Of a DNA stretch of 64,000 bases, positions 53,633 to 63,245 are shown in pieces. The notes beneath the pieces were generated by a model. The model was given only the letters and a program-made list of their open reading frames with translations. It had not been told where the DNA came from and did not search any database. The DNA is from Solicola gregarius (GTDB lineage Bacteria > Actinomycetota > Actinomycetes > Propionibacteriales > Nocardioidaceae): assembly GCF_025790165.1 (NCBI RefSeq), contig NZ_CP094970.1, forward strand, positions 186,001 to 250,000, read 5' to 3'. Each line of letters opens with the position of its first letter. Positions within the stretch are counted from its first letter, which is position 1. The position numbers and the translations under genes are program-made.

Positions 53633-54385
53633 ATGCGAGTCATACTCGCCGTGCTGGCCATACTGGCCGCCGCACTCATTGCCCCCAGCTCAACCGCAGC
53701 AGCACCCGCGCCGTCGACGGCCTCCGCCGCGTCGGCCGCAGCCGCCGATGGCTGCTACACCTGGAGCGGCACGCTCAAGGAGGGCGCCAGCGGAGACGCC
53801 GTACGACAGCTGCAGATCCGCGTCGCCGGATACGCCAACTACGGCGAGGTTCTCGGCCTCGACGGTGAGTTCGGGCCGAAGACCGCCCAGGCCGTCGCGG
53901 CCTTCCAGAAGGCGTACGGGCTTTCGTCCGACGGCGTCGCCGGGCCGAACACGTTCGCGAAGATCTACGAACTGCAGGACGACGACTGCACGCCGGTCAA
54001 TTTCACGTACGGCGAGCTGAACCAGTGCAACTCCGACTGGTCGGGCGGCCCGCTCTCGGCGTCGCAGGCCAAGGCGAACGCGCTGGTGTCGATGTGGAAG
54101 CTGCAGGCCCTGCGGCATGCGCTCGGAGACCAGCCGATCACGATCTCGAGCGGTTTCCGCAGCTACGCGTGCAATGACGCCGTCGGCGGCGCTGCGTCGA
54201 GCCGTCATCTGTACGGTGACGCCGTCGACCTGACCGGTGTGCACTCGTTCTGCACGCTGGCCAAGGAAGCGCGCAGCCACGGCTTCTCCGAGATCCTCGG
54301 CCCGGGCTACCCGGGCCACGACGATCACACCCACGTCGCCAACGATCCGAGCCCGTACTGGGACGCGCCCGACTGCGGGATCTGA
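53633..54385 (+). CDS. Secreted M15-type D-Ala-D-Ala carboxypeptidase with peptidoglycan-binding domain
   Basis: 250 aa. Signal peptide (about 1-24), Ala/Ser-rich linker, then a PG_binding_1 domain (about 48-110: GASGDAVRQLQIRV, LDGEFGPKTAQAVAAFQKAYGLSSDGVAG). A C-terminal M15 domain has the zinc ligands in SSRHLYGDAVDL and GHDDHTHV. It probably trims peptidoglycan side chains outside the cell. GGGAGG precedes the ATG. It ends at the strong hairpin before convergent leuA. Confidence 0.9.
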   Translation: MRVILAVLAILAAALIAPSSTAAAPAPSTASAASAAAADGCYTWSGTLKEGASGDAVRQLQIRVAGYANYGEVLGLDGEFGPKTAQAVAAFQKAYGLSSDGVAGPNTFAKIYELQDDDCTPVNFTYGELNQCNSDWSGGPLSASQAKANALVSMWKLQALRHALGDQPITISSGFRSYACNDAVGGAASSRHLYGDAVDLTGVHSFCTLAKEARSHGFSEILGPGYPGHDDHTHVANDPSPYWDAPDCGI

Positions 54386-54386
54386 G

Positions 54387-54441
54387 CCGAGCAAATGGAC
54401 ATTTGTCGGGCCAGGGCCTGACAAATGTCCATTTGCCTCGG
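54387..54441. terminator. Long hairpin between convergent genes
   Basis: Perfect 17-bp arms GCAAATGGACATTTGTC (54391-54407 and inverse at 54420-54436), extended outward by 4 bp with one bulged C and inward by a G-T pair and GGCC/GGCC. The arms are strikingly AT-rich for this genome. It lies between the stops of the M15 peptidase and leuA, so a bidirectional terminator. Confidence 0.78.
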
Positions 54442-54451
54442 GAACGGCTCG

Positions 54452-56164
<1,713 letters not shown>

Positions 56165-56203
56165 TCATCCGGTGTCGTCGTACGGCCGGCGAGACGACGA
56201 ACT

Positions 56204-56242
56204 CCGCGACGAGGGGTCCGACCTGATCAGACCTCGTCGCGG
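56204..56242 (-). promoter_or_regulatory. Attenuator-like stem-loop before leuA
   Basis: CCGCGACGAGG and CCTCGTCGCGG pair perfectly (11 bp) around a 17-nt loop. The upstream arm lies inside the 14-codon leader peptide just after its leucine codons, so ribosome stalling at those codons would change folding. Confidence 0.68.
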
Positions 56243-56271
56243 CAGCGAAGGAGGAGGCTCGTAAAGCGCAT
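56227..56271 (-). CDS. leuA leader peptide, 14 aa
   Basis: MRFTSLLLRCRDEV followed by TGA, with three consecutive leucine codons (CTC CTC CTT) and arginine codons nearby. It ends 75 nt before the leuA ATG, and its last codons form one arm of the stem at 56204-56242. Leucine-rich leaders upstream of leuA are known in Streptomyces-type actinobacteria. No strong ribosome site is seen ahead, so it may be translated from a leaderless mRNA 5' end. Confidence 0.66.
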   Translation of the reverse strand: MRFTSLLLRCRDEV

Positions 56272-56286
56272 CGGTGCGATCGTAGC

Positions 56287-56316
56287 AGGACTCCTGCCCG
56301 TACGGGCAGGAGTCCT
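56287..56316. terminator. Perfect 30-bp palindrome after the DUF805 gene
   Basis: 13-bp arms AGGACTCCTGCCC around GTAC. It lies 17 nt past the DUF805 stop and 16 nt before the leuA leader start, so it may terminate the first or bind a regulator of the second. Confidence 0.6.
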
Positions 56317-56332
56317 CAGGTGATGGCCTCGG

Positions 56333-56707
56333 TCAGGCGACGGCCTGCTTCGGGTTCGGGCCATACTTGTTGTCGGCGTGGCTGTCCTGCACGTAGAAGA
56401 TGATGAGCACGATCCAGCCGATCAGCGGGATGAGGCCGATCAGGATCCACCAGCCGACCCGACCGGTGTCGTGCAGTCGGCGGATCGCCACCGCGAGACC
56501 CGGCAGGAACAACGCGAGTCCGACGATGGTGTTGATGACGCCGCCGCCGGAGCCGTAATCCGTACCGGCCGCCGCGTCGATGGCCGAGGCGACCAGCGAG
56601 ACCAGGACCGAGAACAGGAAGAACCACCAGTACTCGCTGCGGCGGGCGCGCCCGCTGAACACGACGTACTTCGACAGCACGGTCTGGACCGCTTCAACGA
56701 ACCCCAT
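56333..56707 (-). CDS. DUF805 membrane protein
   Basis: 124 aa from the ATG at 56707. FSGRARRSEYWWFFLF is the DUF805 signature, followed by three or four transmembrane helices and RRLHDTGRVGWWILIGLIPLIGWIVLIIFYV. Widespread, function unknown. A long in-frame extension upstream is rejected for lack of a start signal. Confidence 0.91.
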   Translation of the reverse strand: MGFVEAVQTVLSKYVVFSGRARRSEYWWFFLFSVLVSLVASAIDAAAGTDYGSGGGVINTIVGLALFLPGLAVAIRRLHDTGRVGWWILIGLIPLIGWIVLIIFYVQDSHADNKYGPNPKQAVA

Positions 56708-56801
56708 GTCCACCAGCTCCTCGTAGGCTTGATGCTCAACGTAGAGCATTTCCGGGTCGTCGGGTGCGTTTTCGACCGGCGCGTCCCGGTACGGTCGGGC
56801 C

Positions 56802-57293
56802 ATGGCCCAGCTGCTCGTCGTGCACCACTCGCCCACCCGCTCGATGCGAACGCTGCTCGAAGGAGTGCTCGGTGGAGCCAATGACGACGCGATCACCGGC
56901 GTCGACGTGCTCGTACGCCCGGCGCTGGAGGCGACCGCAGAGGACGTACTCGCGAGCGACGGGTACCTGCTCGGTACGACCGCGAACTTCGGCTACATGA
57001 GCGGAGCGCTCAAGCACTTCTTCGACTCGACGTTCCTGGCGGTCGGCGGCGCGCTGTCGAGCACGGGCGCGGCCGACGAGTCGAGCGGCCGGACCTCCGG
57101 GCGGCCGTTCGGGCTGTACGTCCACGGCCGATACGACACGAACGGCGCCGTGCGGTCTGTGTCGTCGATCACCGGCGCGCTCGGCTGGCGGCAGGCGGCC
57201 GCGACTCTCGAGGTGATGGGCGACGTCACAGACGAGCATCGCGACGCCGCGTACGACCTCGGCGGCACGCTCGGCGCACTCCTCATGGAGTGA
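56802..57293 (+). CDS. Flavodoxin-like / NADPH-dependent FMN reductase family protein
   Basis: 163 aa. LLVVHHSPTRSMRTLLEGVL is the phosphate-binding loop, GYLLGTTANFGYMSGALKHFFDSTF the flavin contact, and GLYVHGRYDTNGAVRSVSSIT the second loop. A flavin-binding redox protein with unknown partner. TACGGT lies 6 nt before the ATG, suggesting a leaderless mRNA. Confidence 0.85.
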   Translation: MAQLLVVHHSPTRSMRTLLEGVLGGANDDAITGVDVLVRPALEATAEDVLASDGYLLGTTANFGYMSGALKHFFDSTFLAVGGALSSTGAADESSGRTSGRPFGLYVHGRYDTNGAVRSVSSITGALGWRQAAATLEVMGDVTDEHRDAAYDLGGTLGALLME

Positions 57294-57325
57294 CCCCGCT
57301 TGGGCGCCCCGCCTAAGATGAGGTG

Positions 57326-58180
57326 GTGCGAACACCGTCCCTCGCACGCGCCCTCATTCTTTTCGCGTGCACAACCCTGCTCGTCGCCGGGTGCAACGGC
57401 GACGACTCACCCGACGCCGCGGGTGAGTCCGACGACCCGACATCCTCGGAGACGACGTCGGAACCGCCGCCTCCTCCCCCGCCGGCGCCCGAGCAGGCGC
57501 GGTGCTACCAGCTGAGCGGCGACGAGGTCGCGCAGGCGCACAGCGATGCCGACCCCGTCGCGTGCAAGAAGCGGCACACCTCACAGACGTACGCCGTCGG
57601 CAGACTGCAGAAGAACCTCGTCGGCCGCGACGCCGTTCTCGACAGCAACGCGATCGCCGCCTTCGTCGACAAGCGGTGTGCCGCACGGTTCACCGGGTAC
57701 GTCGGGGGCGACGCCGAGACGCGTACGCTCGCGCGCGTGCACCACGTGTGGTTCGTACCGACCGAGGACGAGATCACCCGCGGTGCGCACTGGTTCCGCT
57801 GCGATGTCATCGCGAACGGCTCGGGTGGCGCACCGGCAGCCCTGCCGGCGGTGACGAAGGGTCTGCTCGCCGCCGACGACGCCCTCGACTCCTGGGGTAC
57901 GTGCGACCGGTCCGGAGAGTCGTTGAACCCGGAGGCCGACTGGCGGCTCTGCTCCGAACCTCACAACTGGCAGGCGATCGGCACCCTGTCCGTCGGCGAG
58001 CGGGACGCCTCGTGGCCGGGCAGGGATGACCTCCAGGCACGGGGCGACGAGTGCGAGGCGACCGTCCGCGACTATCTCGGCGACTCCACGGGTGCATTGA
58101 CGTTCCAGTGGTCGTACCCGACCTCGGCACAATGGCGGGACGGTCGACGGTATGGACTGTGCTGGACCCAGGATCAGTGA
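57326..58180 (+). CDS. Lipoprotein of the septum-formation-domain type, copy 1
   Basis: 284 aa from the GTG at 57326, 6 nt after TAAGAT (leaderless-type); the adjacent GTG at 57323 is an alternative. Lipobox LLVAGC, then a Ser/Glu/Pro linker (SSETTSEPPPPPPPAPEQ) and an extracytoplasmic domain with several cysteines (CYQLSG, CKKRHTSQTYAVG, RCAARF, WFRCDV, CSEPHNW, LCWTQ). The repeated C..PH.. pattern matches the septum-formation domain of actinobacterial lipoproteins. Role unproven. It is followed by a paralogue. Confidence 0.78.
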   Translation: MRTPSLARALILFACTTLLVAGCNGDDSPDAAGESDDPTSSETTSEPPPPPPPAPEQARCYQLSGDEVAQAHSDADPVACKKRHTSQTYAVGRLQKNLVGRDAVLDSNAIAAFVDKRCAARFTGYVGGDAETRTLARVHHVWFVPTEDEITRGAHWFRCDVIANGSGGAPAALPAVTKGLLAADDALDSWGTCDRSGESLNPEADWRLCSEPHNWQAIGTLSVGERDASWPGRDDLQARGDECEATVRDYLGDSTGALTFQWSYPTSAQWRDGRRYGLCWTQDQ

Positions 58181-58228
58181 TCCGTACACTGTCGGTCGTC
58201 ACCACACGTCGACCGAGCGGGGGCTCAC

Positions 58229-59089
58229 GTGCGTAATGCCCGAACCAGCCTGATCGTCGCCGCGGCACTGCTCGCCCTGAGCGGCTGCGCGTCGGCGGAG
58301 GATCTCGCCTCGGCGGGCGCGACCGACGACCCGACGACCGAGGCAACCGACGAGCCGACCGATGAGCCGACGGAGGAACAGACCGAGGAGCCGTCGACGC
58401 CTACTCCGAGCGCGGGTGACTGCCGCAAGATCGACTCCACCGAGATCTCCCGTGGAGCCGTCGGCGCCGGGAAGTCGGTCGGCTGCAGGCAGCCGCACAA
58501 CGCGCAGACGTTCTACGTCGCCGACGCCAAGGGCAAGACGGCGAAGGCACTGACCGGTGGCGACCTCACGAAGGTCTACAAGCAGACCGAGCCGATGTGC
58601 GAGAAGCAGATTCAGGCCTGGACCGGCGGCAACGCGGCGCGCCTGGCTCGTACCGGGTACGACATCGTCATCGGTACTCCGCCGGCAGCCGACGTCCCGC
58701 TCGGCGCGATGTGGGTACGGTGCGACGTCATCCTCTATGACCCGGACGGATCCGTCGTCGGTCTGCCGAACGACACCCGCGGGTCGCTCGACAAGGCGAC
58801 GAGTGACGTCGACTTCTGCGTCCGCGGCTCGTTCAAGCCGAGTGGCACGAACGTCGTGCTGTGCGACAAGCCGCATGACTTCCGCTCCGTCGGGGTCGTC
58901 AACTTCGGTAAGTCGTCGGACTCCTACCCCGGCAGATCTCAGGTGGAGGGCGGAATGCGAAAGCCCTGCCTGCGGCAGTCCCGCAAGTACCTCGGGAAGA
59001 ACCTGTATACGGGTTGGACGTTCCCGACCGCCTCGACCTGGAAGAACGGCGACCGCTACGGCGAGTGCTACGCGAAGACGAAGAAGTAG
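58229..59089 (+). CDS. Lipoprotein of the septum-formation-domain type, copy 2
   Basis: 286 aa, GTG start preceded by GGGGG. Lipobox LALSGC, then a Thr/Glu/Pro linker with TDEPTDEPTEEQTEEP repeats. The exported domain follows the same cysteine plan as copy 1 (CRKIDS, GCRQPHNAQTFYV, MCEKQIQAW, WVRCDVI, FCVRGSF, LCDKPHDFRSVG, YGECYAK). So the two genes arose by tandem duplication and have diverged strongly. Both should sit on the outer face of the membrane. Confidence 0.8.
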   Translation: MRNARTSLIVAAALLALSGCASAEDLASAGATDDPTTEATDEPTDEPTEEQTEEPSTPTPSAGDCRKIDSTEISRGAVGAGKSVGCRQPHNAQTFYVADAKGKTAKALTGGDLTKVYKQTEPMCEKQIQAWTGGNAARLARTGYDIVIGTPPAADVPLGAMWVRCDVILYDPDGSVVGLPNDTRGSLDKATSDVDFCVRGSFKPSGTNVVLCDKPHDFRSVGVVNFGKSSDSYPGRSQVEGGMRKPCLRQSRKYLGKNLYTGWTFPTASTWKNGDRYGECYAKTKK

Positions 59090-59171
59090 CGCCGGCCTGA
59101 ACCATCCCGGCTGGGTCCGCGTCGCACCCGGTGGAACGCACGACTCGACCACCGCACCCAGGGGACCTCAC

Positions 59172-60068
59172 ATGCGCGCACTCGCCGCAGTCACGACGAC
59201 AGCACTCGCACTCGCCACACTGACCGCCTGCGGCGGCGACGCCTCCGGCGAGGGAAGCGTCGACTGCGCCGACGCACCCGAGGTCACCGTGACCGACAAC
59301 GGCTCGAGCCCTCGTACCGAGCTGCGCCTGTCGCCGAAGCAGGGCGACACGGTCAAGCTGGACTTGGAGCTGGATATGGACCTGTCGATGGAGGCCGACG
59401 GCTCCAGCGTGCCGACGGGCTCCGTACCCACGATCACGATGGGCATGGTCGCGACCGTCGAGAGCGCCACCGACGACGAGATCGAGATGTCGTTCGAGTA
59501 CGACACGGTCGACGCCGGCGGCGACCCGACCGTCGAGTCGACGCTGCGTACGATCATCGGCACCTCCGGGACGATCACCACCGATGCGAGAGGCGTCTAC
59601 GTCGACGGCGACATCGAGCCGGCACCGGGCATGGACCCGACGATGGAGAGCACCCTCCAGCAGCTGGAGCAACAGTTCGCCAACATGACGGTCCCGCTCC
59701 CCGACGTGGCGATCGGGCAGGGCGCGATCTGGGAGGTCGAGACACCGGTCGAGTTCAACGGCCTCGAGACCTGCAACACTTACACGTACACGCTCGACGA
59801 GCTCGACGGGGCGGCGTACACGCTCGGCGTTGAGATCGACCAGCAGATGGCGCCGGGCACGGTCGAGCAGAACGGCGTCGAGGCCAAGTTGACCGAGGGA
59901 TCCTCGTCGGGCTCGGGTACGACGCACGGCAACCTCGACCTGCCGCTCGCGGTCTCCGGTACTTCCGACCTCGACTCCGCGACGACGATGGAGGTCGACC
60001 AGGGCGGCGACACCCAGGAGATCAAGACCGACATCGGCATGAACCTCACCATCGCCGAGCGCGAGTGA
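59172..60068 (+). CDS. Secreted lipoprotein, DUF6263-like
   Basis: 298 aa. Lipobox LATLTAC, then a mature protein rich in Thr/Asp/Glu with ELRLSPKQGDTVKLDLELDMDLSM, AIWEVETPVEFNGLETCNTYTY and a beta-strand pattern, as in the DUF6263 family of actinobacterial lipoproteins. Function unknown. Third gene in a row encoding an exported lipoprotein; it ends 50 nt before the HNH cassette B hairpin. Confidence 0.75.
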   Translation: MRALAAVTTTALALATLTACGGDASGEGSVDCADAPEVTVTDNGSSPRTELRLSPKQGDTVKLDLELDMDLSMEADGSSVPTGSVPTITMGMVATVESATDDEIEMSFEYDTVDAGGDPTVESTLRTIIGTSGTITTDARGVYVDGDIEPAPGMDPTMESTLQQLEQQFANMTVPLPDVAIGQGAIWEVETPVEFNGLETCNTYTYTLDELDGAAYTLGVEIDQQMAPGTVEQNGVEAKLTEGSSSGSGTTHGNLDLPLAVSGTSDLDSATTMEVDQGGDTQEIKTDIGMNLTIAERE

Positions 60069-60117
60069 CTCGTCCGTTCCAGGTGGGGCCGTCCGTCGCT
60101 ATCCGGGCATGCGGATA

Positions 60118-60147
60118 CCCCGCCGCGGTGGTGCTGTCGTGGCGGGG
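60118..60147. terminator. Terminal hairpin of HNH cassette B
   Basis: The same 30-bp CCCCGCC-N16-GGCGGGG block as 37914-37943, inverted, 2 nt past the HNH stop. Confidence 0.8.
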
Positions 60148-60149
60148 TC

Positions 60150-61541
60150 CTAAGCGACGCTCTGTTTTCGCTTGTCCTGGACGGTGTTGGTGACGCGGCC
60201 GGGGAGTCTGGTGGTTGTGCCGCCGGTGACGAGGTACGTGCGGCCGGCGGGTGATTGCCAGAGCCAGATGCCGGGTCCGGGATTGGATACCTGCCAGGTG
60301 GTGAAGGTCTTGGCGCGGTGGTGATACCGACAGAGGCGGTGGCCGTTTCTCGAGTCGGTCGGGCCGCCGTCGGCGTGGTTGAGGATGTGGTCGTAGTCGG
60401 CGACCCGGGCGGGGCGTGTGCAGTGGGGGAAGGTGCAGATACTCGCGTTCATCAGGCCGAGCTGTTCCTTCAACCGCGGCGGCGCGACATACCCGGTGGC
60501 CGAGATGGTGGTCTCCAGGTCGATGACGGGTTTGACGGTCACGTGGGAGTGGCCGAGGATCTCGGCGGCTTCGGAGCGGGTGATGGCGCCGACGTCTTCG
60601 ATCGACCAGGTGCCCCAGCACCGGTCGAAATGGACGTACAACACCGTCTGCCGCGAGCCGGAGCGGCGCGCCCGACGTGCTCGTTCGGGCGACCCGCCGT
60701 CACCGGGCTGGTCGGCGTACGAATCGTCGGCGCCTGCATCGGCGCCGCCGCCGGAACCGCAACGGGCGACGGCGACCTGGTGGTAGAGGTCGTCGAGGCT
60801 GTCGGGTTCGTCGAGCATCCCGAGGGCGACCGAGCGGAGGATGTCGTAGGCCCGGTTGTCGCCGAGGAACCGCAAGGATTCGACGATCTGGTCGAGACGT
60901 TGATCCAACCTCTTGCCGTCGTCGAGTGAGAGGGTGCCCGCGATGCGGGCGACGCCGTCGTCGGGCCAGATCGACACACTCCGACGGTTCCGGTTTTCGT
61001 TGCGCCGGTGTTCGGGGTCGTCGGGGTCTTCTGTGATGCGGATCTGGTCGAGGATCTGGTTCACCCGCGCCATGCCGACCCGCGCGATCAACGGCGTCCC
61101 GTCGACGTTGGCCGCGGCGAGGCGTCGGTCGGCGTCGGCGGCTTGGGCGATGGTGAATCGTCGGGTCTTGCGGGCGACCTTGCGGATCCGCCACGCATCG
61201 ACAGATCCTTCGTGGAGGCAGGCGAACAGTTGCGGGAGCCGGTAGGTGAGGTCGAGGGCGTCGGCGATCAGGTCCCGGCCACCGGATGCGGACAGCCCGA
61301 GTGCAGGCCCGACCTCACACGCGGCGTACTCCGACACCGATGGGGTGCCCGACCCGCCGTAACGGGTCCACTCATTCACCCCGCCAGCCCGTGCGAGGGA
61401 CTCCTCGGCGACCTGGCCCAAGTAGGCGGTCAGCGCGTCGTACTGCGCGGCCTCGGACTTGGCGATCCGACGCCGCGCATCCAACGCGATGTCGAGCCCG
61501 TCCTTGGACCCGGTGTTATCGGTGAGTGTGGCCGCCCTCAT
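60150..61541 (-). CDS. DUF222 HNH endonuclease (REP13E12-like), cassette B
   Basis: 463 aa, paralogue of 36507-37910 on the opposite strand. DUF222 domain first, then HNH with CTFPHCTRPARVADYDHILN, GGPTDSRNGH and LCRYHHRAKTF. Differences from copy A cluster at residues 9-52, in the 165-205 segment and in the acidic linker, while 53-155 are almost the same. The ATG at 61541 follows CAGAAT at 7 nt as in copy A. It sits between the lipoprotein cluster and era, splitting the era-leuA neighbourhood. Confidence 0.88.
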   Translation of the reverse strand: MRAATLTDNTGSKDGLDIALDARRRIAKSEAAQYDALTAYLGQVAEESLARAGGVNEWTRYGGSGTPSVSEYAACEVGPALGLSASGGRDLIADALDLTYRLPQLFACLHEGSVDAWRIRKVARKTRRFTIAQAADADRRLAAANVDGTPLIARVGMARVNQILDQIRITEDPDDPEHRRNENRNRRSVSIWPDDGVARIAGTLSLDDGKRLDQRLDQIVESLRFLGDNRAYDILRSVALGMLDEPDSLDDLYHQVAVARCGSGGGADAGADDSYADQPGDGGSPERARRARRSGSRQTVLYVHFDRCWGTWSIEDVGAITRSEAAEILGHSHVTVKPVIDLETTISATGYVAPPRLKEQLGLMNASICTFPHCTRPARVADYDHILNHADGGPTDSRNGHRLCRYHHRAKTFTTWQVSNPGPGIWLWQSPAGRTYLVTGGTTTRLPGRVTNTVQDKRKQSVA

Positions 61542-61651
61542 AGAACCTATTCTGCCACCCGCCACCGACAGAACCGGATGCTCAGAGGCCTTATCCACAA
61601 GGGATGTCAAGAAAAGTTCGAGAAAGTTCTAGGCCCGGGTAGCCGATGCGC

Positions 61652-61699
61652 AGAGAATCTGCGTTTGGGTACGAATAGCGACCCAAACGCAGATTCTCT
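61652..61699. repeat. Perfect 19-bp inverted repeat of HNH cassette B
   Basis: AGAGAATCTGCGTTTGGGT, 10-nt loop, exact inverse. The central 16 bp of each arm equal those of cassette A, but the loops differ. Confidence 0.9.
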
Positions 61700-61829
61700 C
61701 GTCGCCACGGGGCCGGGCCGGCACCGAAGCGCACGGAAACGATGAAAGCGGAAACGAAAAGCTGGGGAAAGCCGACCAGCAACGCGAGCCGCCCGGGTAC
61801 GGATCTCGTCGCCGCCTATCGGTCTGCAC

Positions 61830-61957
61830 CGCCGCAAACGGGAAACGATGAAGGTCGGAAGCCCAGCGCACGGGAAACGGTGAAGGCGGAAGCCCAACGC
61901 ACGGAAGTTTAAGACAGCGGCCCAACGCACGGAAAGCTGAACACCGGAGCCGAACGC
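61830..61957 (-). repeat. Degenerate ~29-32-bp tandem repeats of cassette B
   Basis: Read on the minus strand, units of the form GCTGGGCTTCCGCCTTCACC + GTTTCCCGTGC recur about four times, with decay toward the era stop. They are homologous to the array at 36056-36213 and lie at the same distance from the HNH gene. Confidence 0.8.
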
Positions 61958-62878
61958 TCAGAAGCCCAGGCGCCTTAGCTGCTTGGGATCGCGCTGCCAG
62001 TCCTTTGCCACCTTCACATGCAGGTCGAGGTAGACGGGCGTGCCGAGTAGACGCTCGATCTGGGCGCGGGACGTCTGGCCGATCTCGCGCAGCCGGGCGC
62101 CCTTCGCCCCGATGACGATGCCCTTCTGGCTCTGGCGTTCGACGAAGACGTTGGCATGGATGTCGATGAGCGGACGGTCCTCGGGCCGATCGGGACGCGG
62201 GCCCATCTCTTCGACGACGACGGCCAGCGAGTGCGGAAGCTCGTCGCGGACGCCCTCCAAGGCCGCCTCGCGAATCAGCTCTGCCACCAGGGTCTCCTCG
62301 GGCTCGTCGGTCAGGTCGCCCGCCGGGTACAACGGTGGCCCTTCCGGCAGCCGCTGCACGATGAGGTCGGCGAGGGTGCCGAGCTGCTCGCCCGACTGTG
62401 CCGAGACCGGAACGACGTCGGCCCATTCGATGCCGGTCTCCGTGCCGAGCTTGGCGATGTCCGCGAGGTGCTCGATCAGCCGATCCGGGTTCACCAGGTC
62501 GATCTTGGTCGCGACCGCGATGACGGGCTTGCGGCGCAGCTTCGCGACCTCACGTACGAGGAACCGGTCGCCCGGGCCGATGCGTTCGTCGGCGGGGAGG
62601 CACACCGCGACGATGTCCACCTCGGCCCACGTCGTACGCACCAGGTCGTTCAGGCGCTCGCCGAGCAGCGTACGCGGACGGTGGAGCCCCGGGGTGTCGA
62701 CGAGCACGATCTGCGCGTCGTCGCGGTGTACGAGCCCGCGTACGACGTGCCGGGTTGTTTGTGGCCGCGACGACGTGATCGCGATCTTGTCGCCGACGAG
62801 CGCGTTCGTGAGCGTCGACTTGCCGACGTTGGGCCTGCCGACGAAGCACGCGAAGCCCGACCGGAACTCCGCGCTCAC
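61958..62878 (-). CDS. era: GTPase Era
   Basis: 306 aa. GTPase motifs GRPNVGKST (G1), VDTPGLHRP (G3) and ATKIDLVN (G4), and a C-terminal KH domain with KGIVIGAKGARLREIGQTSRAQIERLLG. It binds the 3' end of 16S rRNA during 30S assembly. GTG start overlapping the cdd-like stop (GTGA). The repeat array of cassette B abuts its stop codon. Confidence 0.96.
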   Translation of the reverse strand: MSAEFRSGFACFVGRPNVGKSTLTNALVGDKIAITSSRPQTTRHVVRGLVHRDDAQIVLVDTPGLHRPRTLLGERLNDLVRTTWAEVDIVAVCLPADERIGPGDRFLVREVAKLRRKPVIAVATKIDLVNPDRLIEHLADIAKLGTETGIEWADVVPVSAQSGEQLGTLADLIVQRLPEGPPLYPAGDLTDEPEETLVAELIREAALEGVRDELPHSLAVVVEEMGPRPDRPEDRPLIDIHANVFVERQSQKGIVIGAKGARLREIGQTSRAQIERLLGTPVYLDLHVKVAKDWQRDPKQLRRLGF

Positions 62879-63219
62879 GTGTGCAACACCGCCGTGGCCG
62901 CGCCGCGTGCGTCCGCGGCGATGACGTCGACCCCGGGGCCCCCCAGGTCGCGTACGGCGGCGAGGTCTGCCTCGGCGACGTCGGAGTCGGTCGACACCGC
63001 GGCGGCTTCGAGTCCCCTCGCACCGGACGACACCGCCATTGCGACGGCAAGCTGCAGTGCCGACAGCTGCAGGCTCACCAGATCGACCGGCGCCGCGGCG
63101 TAGGTACGCCCGTCGAGATCGCGTACTGCCGCGCCCTGGGCGGACCCCGTACGCAGCCGGGTGGCCTTGGCGAGCGTGACGATCTTGACGTCCTCGGGGT
63201 TGCTGAGCTCGACCGGCAT
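62875..63219 (-). CDS. Cytidine deaminase-like protein without catalytic motifs
   Basis: 114 aa from the ATG at 63219, which follows TACGCT at 6 nt. The fold is that of the small Cdd-like proteins found between corC and era in actinobacteria (VKIVTLAKATRLRTGSAQGAAVRDLDGRTYAAAPVDLVSLQLSALQLAVAMAVSSG). The zinc-site HAE/CAE and PCxxC motifs are missing, so deaminase activity is unlikely. Role unknown. Coupled to era by GTGA. Confidence 0.82.
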   Translation of the reverse strand: MPVELSNPEDVKIVTLAKATRLRTGSAQGAAVRDLDGRTYAAAPVDLVSLQLSALQLAVAMAVSSGARGLEAAAVSTDSDVAEADLAAVRDLGGPGVDVIAADARGAATAVLHT

Positions 63220-63245
63220 GACGTCAGCGTACTGAGACACGCCGG

